In this document: positions 42,379-53,259 of the stretch, piece after piece
Layout of the letters: every line of letters starts with the position of its first letter
How positions within the stretch are numbered: position 1 is the stretch's first letter
DNA from: Azolla caroliniana
Taxonomy: Eukaryota > Polypodiophyta
Length of the DNA: 64,000 bases
NCBI GenBank assembly: GCA_043228905.1
Contig: JBHGNT010000021.1
Location: forward strand, 6,262,001-6,326,000
Direction: 5' to 3'
The notes under the pieces: model-generated
The model's database searches: none
What the model was told of the DNA's origin: nothing
The model's input: the letters and a program-made list of their open reading frames with translations, nothing else
Translations under genes and position numbers: made by a program

Positions 42379-44310
42379 CTAACGACCCATCTCTGATCTC
42401 TCAGCATCGCTCTCGTGATAATTATGCCTGATATCTGAGGTCCAGTACTTCTTGATAGTCTCCTGATAGATTCTCTTTCTCTGTATTCTCCTCGCATGAG
42501 CTAAATTATATACTATCGAATCCTCCTGTTTCTGGTCAGTGAAAGTATTGTAAACGGTCCTAAGCTCAGCTTCATCAGCTATGTCGGACAGAAGCTTGGT
42601 ATACGCTCTGTGAATCAGTCGAGACAACCTAATTGCACACGCTTTTGCTTCTTCCTTCACGGTATCAAGATCTCTCAGGTCATTCTCTGCAATATGAATA
42701 TTCTCATACGATCTCTCAAGAAAAAGAGTAGCTTTGTCGGGTCTATGTTTTAGAGAGATGAGAATATAAGCTCTCTCCACATCTTCTATGGAACACAAAC
42801 GATTACCTTTGGTTCCGTTCACGCGCGGCAAGTCCAGGATTGTGTAACAATCCATGGACGCTTCAGAACCAGGTTTGCTTAGTTTCTGACGAACAGATGA
42901 GATTCTTGCGTTAATTGTGCTTAAATCTGTGTCAGAAAAAGGGGGGGAGCTGGCAATGGAGAAGACTGAGCTCTGAGAAGCCACCAATCTGTACCGATAG
43001 AATGCTTCATATATCATTTTAAGCTGTTGAAGGTCAAGCAAGCTCTCAGAGAAGCAAGATACAGATTCATAAATAGAAGCACGTAAGCTTAGGGCTTTCG
43101 TGCTGTGTGGATTTAGGGTTAGGGTTTTATTGCAGTCGGCTATGGCATCCACGATCTTGTGTGAAGCTTGATAAGCAATGGATCTGTGCAGAAAACAGTC
43201 CGCCAAGAAGTCTGCTGGAGTGTTAAATATTAATCCTCTTCTTCCATCGATTATCTTTGAGAAATGACGAATAGATTCAGAATATAGTTCTGCTTCTAGC
43301 GACGCCATGGCAGCGCTCCTTCGGCTCAGCAGAAATTTGATGTCAGATAACATTTCCGTCACTAAAACGTGATCTGATTCTGCAGCTTTAATGGTAGATC
43401 TTGTGGATGAAGCTTGAATGTCGGAGCTCGTACATGCCGCTTTGAAGGCGAAGGGGTTTAGAGTTATTGATCTGCGTTCTCTAATTTCTGTGCTGAAATT
43501 GTCCTCCCTCATGGCGTTACTTCTTCTACGGAAATCTGCCGACGCAGTCCGCTTGATATTCTGAAGCAAGACCATGGCGTCCTCAATCATTCCCAGATGG
43601 AAGCAAGCTTGTCCTAGAACAAAAAATCGCCATTGCTGTTTCCTGTCTATCGTCTTCTTCTCTGGGACAGGATATCGGGAGGAGAGCTCCTGCCTCAACC
43701 TGGCGATAGAGGTTGCAGGAGAAAGGAGAACAGGAGAGACAATACCTAAAGACGAAGGAATTTCATCCTTCTTTGTGAGGAATGAATGGTCAGCAACTGT
43801 AGGTTTCGCGATGCTGTTGGAGTCGCAGGAGGAAGGAGACGGCGATTGAATCAGCGTCTCTGCAATTCGCGATGGCGATGAAGCAGTGCTAATAATAGAC
43901 GAACTGCTGTTGGAATTGCAGGAAGAAGAAGGAGACGATGCAACAGAGGAAGGAGCACTTGAAGAAGCAGATGAAGAAAGAGGAGAAGGCGGAGAAAGGA
44001 ACCTTTCTGCAGGCGATAAGAATTGCGATGGTGGTTGGGCCTCAGTAGTTTTCTGTAGAAGGAGAAGACTCGGGACATATTCATGAAGCATTTCCACTAC
44101 GCTCCTGAAACGTTTGAGATAGATCAGGGTTCGAGCTTTGAGTTCGAGAGCCTGTTCCCATCTCGGCCGAAGCTCTAATGCAGAATCAATAGCGGAAAGA
44201 GCAATTTCCATATCTGCTGTAGTAATCTTGTCATCCTTCACAATTAAATCTGTCTCCGTACATGTGCCATAGATGATGCGTTTGGCGCGATTGAGATGTT
44301 TCTCTGCTAG
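42379..44310 (-). CDS. DnaJ-like TPR protein, main coding exon
   Basis: The frame is open from a consensus 3' splice acceptor (CATGACAG, 44311 side) to the TGA near 42379, 643 residues. Order: N-terminal helical repeat (residues about 1-85, LRPRWEQALELKARTLIYLK), a Ser-rich low-complexity linker (about 85-170), TPR-type helices (WRFFVLGQACFHLGMIEDAM; FLHRSIAYQASHKIVDAIAD; NPHSTKALSLRASIYE), then a C-terminal J-like domain starting CYTILDLPR with KHRPDKA where a canonical J domain has HPD. The layout resembles plant DnaJ/TPR proteins of the At4g02100 type, as I recall that family. A role as an Hsp70 co-chaperone is inferred, and the altered HPD makes ATPase stimulation uncertain. No stops or frameshifts interrupt it. 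Confidence 0.88.
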   Translation of the reverse strand, partial: LAEKHLNRAKRIIYGTCTETDLIVKDDKITTADMEIALSAIDSALELRPRWEQALELKARTLIYLKRFRSVVEMLHEYVPSLLLLQKTTEAQPPSQFLSPAERFLSPPSPLSSSASSSAPSSVASSPSSSCNSNSSSSIISTASSPSRIAETLIQSPSPSSCDSNSIAKPTVADHSFLTKKDEIPSSLGIVSPVLLSPATSIARLRQELSSRYPVPEKKTIDRKQQWRFFVLGQACFHLGMIEDAMVLLQNIKRTASADFRRRSNAMREDNFSTEIRERRSITLNPFAFKAACTSSDIQASSTRSTIKAAESDHVLVTEMLSDIKFLLSRRSAAMASLEAELYSESIRHFSKIIDGRRGLIFNTPADFLADCFLHRSIAYQASHKIVDAIADCNKTLTLNPHSTKALSLRASIYESVSCFSESLLDLQQLKMIYEAFYRYRLVASQSSVFSIASSPPFSDTDLSTINARISSVRQKLSKPGSEASMDCYTILDLPRVNGTKGNRLCSIEDVERAYILISLKHRPDKATLFLERSYENIHIAENDLRDLDTVKEEAKACAIRLSRLIHRAYTKLLSDIADEAELRTVYNTFTDQKQEDSIVYNLAHARRIQRKRIYQETIKKYWTSDIRHNYHESDAERSEMGR

Positions 44311-45153
44311 CTGTCATGGATTAAATCAATCAAGAGATTAACGATTAGTTCGTAAGAAAGAGAAGACGAGCAGGGATCCAATGGCGGGAAGAAATTGCAG
44401 ACGATTTCAAAATTTGAGCAAGAAGAAGATCAGGAGGAGGATCCATGACGGGAACAAATTACATGAAGAATTCAGAATTTACCAAGAACAATGTCAGAAT
44501 ATGGACAATGGCGGGAAGAAAGTAGAGAAGAATTTAAATCTTACCAAAAAGCAATTCAATAGAAGCAGAAGAAAAATTAATGGCGAGAAGAATTACAGGA
44601 TTTCTAACAAAAGAAAATACAGATTCCAGGAGGTGAATAATGTTTAATGGCGGGAAGGAGCAGATGAATTTCGAATTGAATCAGCAACAAAGAAGAAGAA
44701 GAAAAAGAAGTAACCATGATGGCAAGAAACTACAGACGAATTCAAATCTTAGCAAGAAGCGGTGAGAAGAAGAAAATTGAATGGCAGGAAGGATTCGTGG
44801 AATAAAGAAATTACAGACGACTTGAAAGTTTACTAAGAAACGGTACGAAGAAGAAGAAGAATCTGCAGATTTAAAACAAAGAATTAGGAGCAATATGAAG
44901 GGAAATTAGAAACGCTAGATGAAGCAATAAACTCACGGAATCTTAAATAAAGGGAAGAAACTGAATATTTAAAACAAAGAATTAGGACCAATATGATGGC
45001 AGCAATTAGAAACACTGAGATGAATCGTGAACTCTAGAAACGAATTTGCGGTGTAAATAAAAACAAGAATTTTAATGGCGGAAAGGTGCGGAAACCGATC
45101 AGAAGAGAAATAGACGTTTAATTGGAGAATAGGCGTTGAAGTGAATTATTTAC
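44311..45153 (-). repeat. intron of the DnaJ-like gene, made of degenerate repeats
   Basis: On the plus strand, variants of ATGGCGGGAAGAA followed by AATTACAGACGAATTC and GCAAGAAG recur about eight times (for example 44382, 44446, 44507, 44581, 44647, 44718, 44781, 45074), spaced about 60-75 bp apart at first. Purines predominate on the plus strand, so the transcript strand is CT-rich, as expected upstream of an acceptor. GGCGGGAA resembles an E2F-type site. Confidence 0.7.
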
Positions 45154-45186
45154 CTGAACAGAAGAGAAGCAGGAACGAAGGCGCAT
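45154..45186 (-). CDS. candidate first exon of the DnaJ-like TPR gene
   Basis: ATG at 45186 opens 11 codons (MRLRSCFSSVQ), ending in CAG followed by GTAAAT, a good 5' splice donor. Joined to CTA GCA GAG at 44310 it keeps the frame (phase 0). The intron would be 44311-45153 (843 bp). Other first exons are possible, and no clear TATA box fixes the promoter. AT-rich TATA-like strings lie near 45330-45400. Confidence 0.4.
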
Positions 45187-45462
45187 GATGGCAGAAAACA
45201 AGGAGAAGAAGAAGAAGAAGAAAGTTCGTCTATACTACAACATAATGAGCTAAGGCGAGGTTAATGGAAGAGTTCTGAACAGGACATGGAGATCGCGAAG
45301 CTTTTTTTATCAGGGCCGGTAAATGGATTATAAATCTACAAGAACATATAAATATGTAAATGTAAATATATATAGCTATTATAAGCGGGTCTGAGAACTT
45401 CTCGTATCATGTACAGATCTTCAATTTAGGTAATCTATGTCGTCATCTCCCTTGTTCTTTTT

Positions 45463-46255
45463 CTTTCTTTCTTTCTGTCTTTCTTTCTTTCTTTCTGTCA
45501 AAGGATGGAGAGCATTGAGCAATGTGGAAATCGTTGCAGGATTTTAAGTAATGGATGGATGAACTGTCTATCAATCCGCATGTTGTTTGGCCATCATGGA
45601 TGGATGGATGGATGGATGGATGGATGGAGGAGGTGGTGGGGTAATGGTGGGGGTGAGGTTGAAGGTGAAGGTGCAAAAGAAGTGGCGGGAATGGCGATGG
45701 CTATGGCTATGGCTATGGCTATGGCTATGGTTATGGCTATGGCTATGGCTATGGCGAGCTTAAGAAGAAGAGGCTCACTAAATGTGTGTCTGTCATGGAT
45801 CAGGCGAGAGACACAGACACAGAGAGACAGAGACAGAGGAGGAAGAAAACAAAAATGTAAAGAAGGAATGACAGACAGGCAGAGAGACGGCCGGACGGAC
45901 AGACAGACAGAGACAAGATTAGACTGACTGACAGAAACAGACGGAGATCGAGAAAAAGAAGAAAAACAGGCGGAAGATGCAGAAAGCAGACGGCGACGAT
46001 GACGATGACGATGACGATGACGGCGGCGATGGAGCCAAGTCGGATGCCTTCGATCCACGTCGACTCCACGTCGGATGCCGTGGCTTCCACGTCAGCATGT
46101 CCCGCCAGCTCACCCCCTCCACGTCACCGACTGTCCATTCGCCCCCCCCCCCCCCCCCCCCCTTCTTCCGGCTTTTTCCACTACATCATCCCTCCTTTTA
46201 ACCGGGAACCTCTCGTTCATACATACATACATACATACATACATACATACATACA

Positions 46256-46286
<31 letters not shown>

Positions 46287-46360
46287 CATTACATGCATAC
46301 ATACATACATTACATACATAACATACATACATACATACGTACATACATACATTACATACA
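45463..46360. repeat. microsatellite cluster: (CTTT)n, (GATG)n, (ATGGCT)n, (C)n, (ACAT)n
   Basis: (CTTT)n at about 45463-45498, (GATG)n at 45597-45627, a hexanucleotide (ATGGCT)n of about 10 units at 45693-45753, a purine-rich GACAGA stretch at 45810-45960, (GACGAT)n at about 45990-46020, poly(C) of about 22 at 46142-46163, and (ACAT)n at about 46216-46370. Frames through this region are translations of the repeats. Confidence 0.9.
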
Positions 46361-46399
46361 TACATAACATATGTACATCGTGACCCGAAAAAAAATTCA

Positions 46400-49330
46400 T
46401 GTTCCGGCCTCGTCCGAAAGCATGGATTTCCATGGGGTATAGTAAAAGAATGGACCATCTTTTCGTGATCGTATGAAACAGGGATGTGATTTTCACGATC
46501 CCTCGGTCAAGCGGCCAAGACATAAAATAAACCAACAACAACATATAATAATAAAATCGGAAAATCGGGAAAAGTTCTGCGGAGAATTTCAATCCGTTAT
46601 TTTTTTTTTTTATCTTTTGACCGACCCCTTCCTCCTTCCCCCATGGAAATATGGCCATCTTTAGTTAGGTATTTTAAGGAATTAAGAATGAATAGAAAGC
46701 TACATTGTAAAGGTTTGTTGCGAATGCACGATCTTGAAGGAGTTTCACTAGGGAACGTGGGTTCGTGGTGCTCTTACCCCACTTCCATTGAGAGCCATCC
46801 CCTCTAACTTAGCATTACCAACCAACCTCCCCCACCACCACCATATCCCCCCCACAACCTTCATTGGCACTTCGTTCGAACATCTTCACTTTTGGCTTTT
46901 CCGTGCCACCCCCTTTGTTCTTCTTTGAAAGGCGAGCATTGTTTTCGAATGGAGTTGTCGTCACCTTAAACCGCATGAAAATCAATGCCACATAACAATC
47001 ATTTTGAAATGAATCGAGCTACTAAAGTTTGTTATGCATTTTTTCCGTTGTTTTAAATGACGTGCTTTAAGTAATTCATATTCTCTCTCTTTCTCTTTCT
47101 CTCTTTTCTCGTAAGTCCCACAATTGGAGGGTGACGTGGGTCGTAATACTATGATCCAAAATTTAATTAGCGTTCATCCCTTACCTTGGGTTACAACAAC
47201 CCCAACATACCCCTCACACAACGTTTGCACGTGGTGCATTTCTTCTATACTTTGCACATGGTTCGATCATCTTTACTTTGCCTTTTTGCACTACTCTTGT
47301 TCCTTTCTTCCCATACATCTCTCTCTTTCCTCTTTGTCTACACATCACCTACTACATCAAGAATGGGAAGTTGCGTATTGAAACACATATGACAAACAAA
47401 AGCATAATTCTCTCTTTGAGTTGGGCGCCACCCCCCCTTCATATGGTTTAAGAAATGTAAACTACTTGATGAGCTATCCATCTATGAAATGCACATTGCA
47501 AACACTCAGTCATGCCTTGTAAGGTGAACTCACATGCCTTGTTGTTGCCAATAGTAGCAATTTGCATGTTTATTGCACTTATCTAGATGTAACATGTTGG
47601 GACACCATGTGAAAAGGAAAGGATGCTACCCATCCATGTTTTAATACCCTCACATCGCATTCAAACTCAAATGGGCAATAACCATCAATTACGAATCGCA
47701 TCAAACTTCTCCAAGTTGGACACTCCCAATCTGCCAATCATGGGCAATTAACATTTTAATTATTATTAACTACAAAATGTTTCGCATAACAACAACTATA
47801 GTAGCAATAATTTGTGAGGTAGTTAGGGTAGTGGAATTTGACTAGTACTATTTATGGGAGATGCTAATTACCATCTTGATCAATTTTCTGGTTAATACAA
47901 TTAGAATAACATGATACTATTCAAGAGAGTATGTAGTGCATTCGATATTAAAAATTATTCTAAAGCATGTAGAGTATATCTATTGCTTTGTGAAAGGCAC
48001 AAGATGATACTTTTTATTGTTAAAAGGTCGAGATCCTAGACCAATCAAAGTTCGAAACTATTATGAAAGGACACTTTCTTTTTATCTTTTTTCCCTTTGC
48101 ATTGACTTAAAAATTCGGTTTGTTATCTTACAACGGTTTGGACCTTTATTTGGGGGGAGGGGATTTATGATTGTGCAAGGAAGGTGGTATTGGAGCTCAT
48201 TCATGATTGCGCAAGCATGGAGTTTGTGGACAATGGTCTAGCAATAATTTATTTTGTTATACTAACTCTTACCTTAGAATTGTCAAACGACTTTGCACTA
48301 GAGTGATACAGGTGTGTAGACCACTCAACATTGTATGGTGGAAAAGGAATACACCACTCATTTTGTGGTGCAATACTCTCTCAGCCTATCTCGTCTATGC
48401 TTGGTGCAAATTTCATTCATTAATTAGTATATAAAAACATACACTCATTGCGATTTGGGGGGGGGGGGGGGTTGAATGGCAGGGAAAAACTTGATAGAAG
48501 TCAATGTGTCGATTTTACCAAATAACAAGTATTGTAATATTTATGAATATGTGGGTCTCCAATATTTGTAGGTTCTCTTATAGGTGCATTGTTGGTAGAC
48601 CATCATCAAATGTAATGCATTTCTTTCCACCTCCTTAGTGGTTTGGACGTTTGTAATGCATTTCTTTCCACCTCCTTTGTGTAGACAACCTTGCTATGTT
48701 CTCCTTAAAACAAACTACATAATTCACTTTTCGTCTTTTACTGTTCAAGCTTCCAACGACATGGAGACTTCATTTTTGTTCGTTTTCAATAACAATCCAT
48801 CAACCTACATTGTCTTGTGCATAAAGTTATCGTAATGAATGACATTGTCTCCACATGTTTATGTCAATGTCCAAGGCACAAACGCACACACTCTCTATAC
48901 ATTTATATATATTCATGTTACACCCTAATAATGCACTCATGCTTTTCAAAAGTTCGACCACATATCACCAATACCTTGGATTGTCTTGTGTTTAAAGTTA
49001 TCATAATGAACAACAATGTCTTGATGTGTCTGAGTCAAATTATCAATGTATGTTCTGTATTAGTATCTTGAAAATGTATAACTTATTGGCTGGACAATCC
49101 GACAAATATGTCCCAAAACATTATTTCATGTCATAAAAACAAGAATAATGCAAGAGGAATTTATATACATCCAATAGCCTAAGGTATTCAAATTCAACAA
49201 AATTTATCAAAAATAATTGTAAGGGAAAACATAAGTAGAAAGCATGTTAATCTATGATTTTCTCTTGTATGAGTGGGGATATCACAATGCAAATGATGTT
49301 GTTATCTCATTTTGTTACTCACTCGATGAT
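46400..49330. other. AT-rich DNA with no recognisable gene
   Basis: I find no coding similarity, tRNA or defined repeat other than a G15 run at about 48457-48471. Frames are under 90 codons. Confidence 0.4.
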
Positions 49331-49334
49331 ACTA

Positions 49335-49525
49335 TTTCGACATTGTTTTGCCTAAACAATAAAGAGAAGACGCCTAATAGGGATGGATAATAGAGCTTTA
49401 CGCCAACCATGGACATACATGTGCCCCTAAGTTTGTTAAATTTGATTTCGACATTGTTCTGCTTGAACAGTTCAGAGAAGAAGTCTAAGTGTATGGATGA
49501 ATAAAAATGTCTTTCCCCAACCATT
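49335..49525. repeat. degenerate tandem repeat encoding a repeated peptide
   Basis: TTTCGACATTGTT occurs at 49336 and 49446, each followed by similar sequence. On the minus strand the two units read MVGE..YSS..LDFFSELFKQNNVEI and MVGV..YPSLLGVFSLLFRQNNVEI. Too short to call a gene; probably a duplicated relic. Confidence 0.5.
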
Positions 49526-49901
49526 TGACGTGCTTCTTCCCTCGAGTTCTTTCCTAAGGCATACTCCTTTGTAATGCATTATCATCAATATGAATGAGGC
49601 AACACAATTCCACATGAAGGGAGCAAAATGGCATTCATAACATTTTGTTTAGGTTTTCCATCTTCCCCTTCTATGTAAATCAATAACATGAATGACTTTC
49701 AAGATCAAGTATGCAATGAAAGGAGTGACTCTATATTTGATGGGGTGAAGCTTTGACCAAATTGGTGCAAGGCTTGGGTCCTTACTAAATTTGTTCAACA
49801 TCCCATTTGTATTGAGAGTTTTTTTTTTTTGCTAATCTAGAGGAAAAGAAGATGATGTGCTTTTCAATATTTATAATAGCCTCAATGAAATATCATGATG
49901 A

Positions 49902-50168
49902 TCCCAAATAATTCTACTTTTGTGAGTTTTTATAAGTTTTGTCTTTCCATGACCAATTCAATAACCCATATATGGCATATCAAAATCCCATCCAAGATTG
50001 TCCGTGACACATCCACACCTCGACGAAATACCACGGTCCAATACCCAAATCATTCTACTTTTGTGCACTTTTGTAAGTTTGCTTTTCTGTCTCCATGACC
50101 AATGTAATGACCCATCTATGGCATATCAAAAACCTATCCAAGATTGTCCATGACACATCCACGCCATA
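49902..50168. repeat. about 142-bp tandem duplication
   Basis: CCCAAATAATTCTACTTTTG (49902) and CCCAAATCATTCTACTTTTG (50044) start two units that share CATGACCAAT, TATGGCATATCAAAA and GTGACACATCCAC. Identity is about 85% by eye. Confidence 0.85.
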
Positions 50169-50169
50169 C

Positions 50170-52785
50170 TTATTTTCATCTATACCCTTCCATTACATGT
50201 GCAATCATGAAATGTCTTTGCTTGTTGCTTGCAGCCAACCCACCTTTGTAGTAAATAATTTTAATTAAGTATATTTTAAAAAAAATCCTTTTGGCACATT
50301 TCTTCTTGTAATATATTATTGTTGATGACACTAATAACATTGAGGGTTACGCTCAAGCACACAATGAGGAAGTTTTATTTTGTGGGGTCAAGGAATTATT
50401 GATGATCCTCTTACTTATAGTTTGGGACAAGTCACAAGGAATAAGATGTATTTTCTAGGGTTGGGGCAAGAAATGCTAAATGAATAGAAAAATATTAGGA
50501 TGTTCCCATATAGAGATAATATAGAGCATTACAACCCCTCGATGATGTGTTCCTTACAAATATTGATGAATTGTATCATTTGTTATTATTTTGGCAATTG
50601 TTATTACAATGCATCAATCTCCCCAAATTGTATAGTTGCACCATGGGTATAAATATTTATGGATATGCCATGCCATGAATGATCATGCATGTTTCCTAGA
50701 TGACCATACATTTGTTATGTATGGTTGTGACTCTATGAGTGGTGTTAGAGGGAAAAAACACAAACTTTTAAAAGTTCATCAATCTTGGTCAAAAACATTT
50801 ATCCCTATATAAGGAGTTTCCTAGCCACCAAATCCCATATTGAAAGGGTTTGTTGACTTCAAGGCTATTTCGTAATTTGAACTTTGAAGCCCTCATAATC
50901 CACCTCCTTGATAAATACTTTGACTCCTTGAAATTAGCTTATGAATGGTTATTCTTTCCTTCAAAATTGTAGGCTCTAGCCATTGTACGATCTTTTACCT
51001 TTTAGATATTTTCTCCACATTAGTGAAGAAGCGAGTGTTTCTCATCTTTCATTTGGTATTGTTGAGATAGATGCATCAAAGCCCACCATGTGCATCATTT
51101 ACCAAAACTATTTGAGACGTGATAAGTATTGACTGGTCTTCCCTCATAAATTCTTACATTTCTTAATTAGATGTCTATTGTTAGGTCTAGTCAAAGCTAG
51201 GTCTTGGTGTAGTGGTTTACTCCATACTTTTTGATACACAAGCATGAAGTTCAATGTAGAATAGTGAAGTAATTGAGTGAATAAAATGGATCAATTTGGT
51301 TACAATTCTCGAGAGGAGGTGGCATTCAGCACACCTCCCAAAGTAACTACCACATCATATTACACAATTTAAGACTCAAACCCTCGTCACCCTTAAGGGC
51401 ATTCATCACAACCTATGGATAACACATTGTGCCCATGATGTGATGCTCAATCCACAAGAGTTGAATTTGATGTACGTTGACCAATCATGTTGGGTCCAAC
51501 CGAGCAACAACCCAATATTGCCCTTACATCACATGTTCACAAAGGTGTTGAGAAGAAGGTTGGAAGCCAAAATGTAAAGTTCAACCCTACCTAGGCACTT
51601 CTAAATTCCCAGTAGTGGCTAGGTGCAACGTGGTTCCAATTCATCATGAAGTTCCACCAATTGCACTACAACTCAAACTGTTGACTCAAACACTGCACAC
51701 CCCTCTAAGTGCTTAACTTTTCCATTACTTGTTGGAGACAAATATTGACAAGCCTTAGAGATTAAGCAACACCAAACCTCTCATCCTAGTTAAATGATGA
51801 TGATATTGGATGAATCCAAACTTTGTGACCAAAATCAAAGAAGAAATTGACTAGTTCCTTCAAATTTATTAGATGTTACTTTGGTCATTAGCTAGAAAAT
51901 GTGTAATGATTCATTATGTGAAGGTTGGAGTTGCAAATAATGTATTGAGGTTTTTGTGGGCAATCCATGGAAGAGTGTTTGAGGTTGAGGCACATGGTGC
52001 ATTGCATGCTCTAGTGAAACCATAACTCATTGGTTATGGAAAGAGTTTGGGCAAGAACTTACATGTTTGTTGTGGTCCAAATTCAATGTCCTATCTATCA
52101 AATTGGATGAGGAACTAGAGCAACATCTCGTAGGGAAGTTGACACAATTCATTAAACCAGGTGGAAGCTTTTTTCTCTAATTGTTACCCATTGAACATGT
52201 GGGAAGAAAGTCATACAAAATCTGTCGAAGGTGGAAAATCAACTAACCGAGAGTTGGTTACACCTTATGGTGGTTGGTGTGGAAGGTGACACTAGGTTAC
52301 TGGCAGAGTCTTAACTACCCATTGAAAGTTCCAAGTCTAAGGGGAGGTACATTTTTGTTAGGTGGCGAGACTATGTTGAAATTGCTCTCCTTGTCATTGA
52401 ACTGGCTTTGTACATTGTCCTCATACATCAAAATTGAGTCATGAAAGTTTGTAGCTACAAAATGGAGTTGAGTTGACTTATGTGGGACTAGGCTATTAGC
52501 TCAACCTTGTTACGAGAAAAATGTGTGCCACTAGTAGCTTGATACAATTGTCAAACATGCATTGCCTTTTCTTGTTATTTATTGAGTAGCTTTGTCATTG
52601 TAATTTGTCTCCAAGTACTTATCCTTTGTTGTTGCCATGATTTTCAACTGTGTACATTGACCTACCTATATATCACGAAACATCAAGGTGCAATGATTCA
52701 ATGCAATGACATTATGTTAAATTTATATTGATTTATGTATATCTCTCTATTTCTCCCTTTTATAAATTCATCCACTAGACAATTT
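50170..52785. other. AT-rich DNA with no recognisable gene
   Basis: No frame above about 60 codons has any domain. A TGGTGTAGTGGTT string near 51216 recalls a tRNA A box, but no matching B box follows. Confidence 0.35.
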
Positions 52786-52789
52786 TTAT

Positions 52790-53256
52790 AGTTTACGTGG
52801 AAACTATATTGAGATGTACGGAAATTGTGGAAGTATACTTGAAGCTCAACAAGTCTTTGCTATAGGACAAGCAAGAAGTCTTATTAAATGGACTAGTTTA
52901 ATTTCGGGATATGCTCGAAATGAAGAAACTGTACAGAAAACACTTAGCACTATGATGGTTTCAAATATCGTCTCATGGAATGGACTAGTTTAATTTTGGG
53001 ATATGCTTGAATTGGAGAAATTGTACATAAAACATTTAGCACTATGATGGTTTCAAATATCGTCTCATGGAACGGACTAGTTTAATTTCGGGATATGCTT
53101 GAATTGGAGAAATTGTACAGAAAACATTTAGCACTATGATGGTTTCAAATATCGTCTCATGGAATGGACTAGTTCAATTTTAGGATATGCTCGAAATGGA
53201 GAAACTGTACAAAAAACATCTACCACTATGATGGTTTCAAATACCGTCTCATGGAT
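52790..53256 (+). pseudogene. PPR protein pseudogene with 92-bp tandem repeats
   Basis: The frame at 52802 encodes NYIEMYGNCGSILEAQQVF, WTSLISGYARN and VSNIVSWNGLV, the signature pattern of plant PLS-type PPR repeats (NxLVxMYxKCGxxxxAxxVF; VSWNxxIxGYAxxG). Organellar RNA-binding proteins of this family bind and edit or process transcripts. From 52889 four units of exactly 92 bp follow (52889, 52981, 53073, 53165), against the 93 bp of a 31-residue S-type repeat, so each unit carries the same 1-bp loss and the frame breaks after the first. The pattern suggests repeat homogenisation after inactivation. Confidence 0.72.
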
Positions 53257-53259
53257 ATG

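Noticed and set aside
45505-46058. Frames of 140-154 codons over the microsatellite island
   Set aside because: Their composition follows (ATGGCT)n, (GATG)n and GACAGA repeats. No domain.
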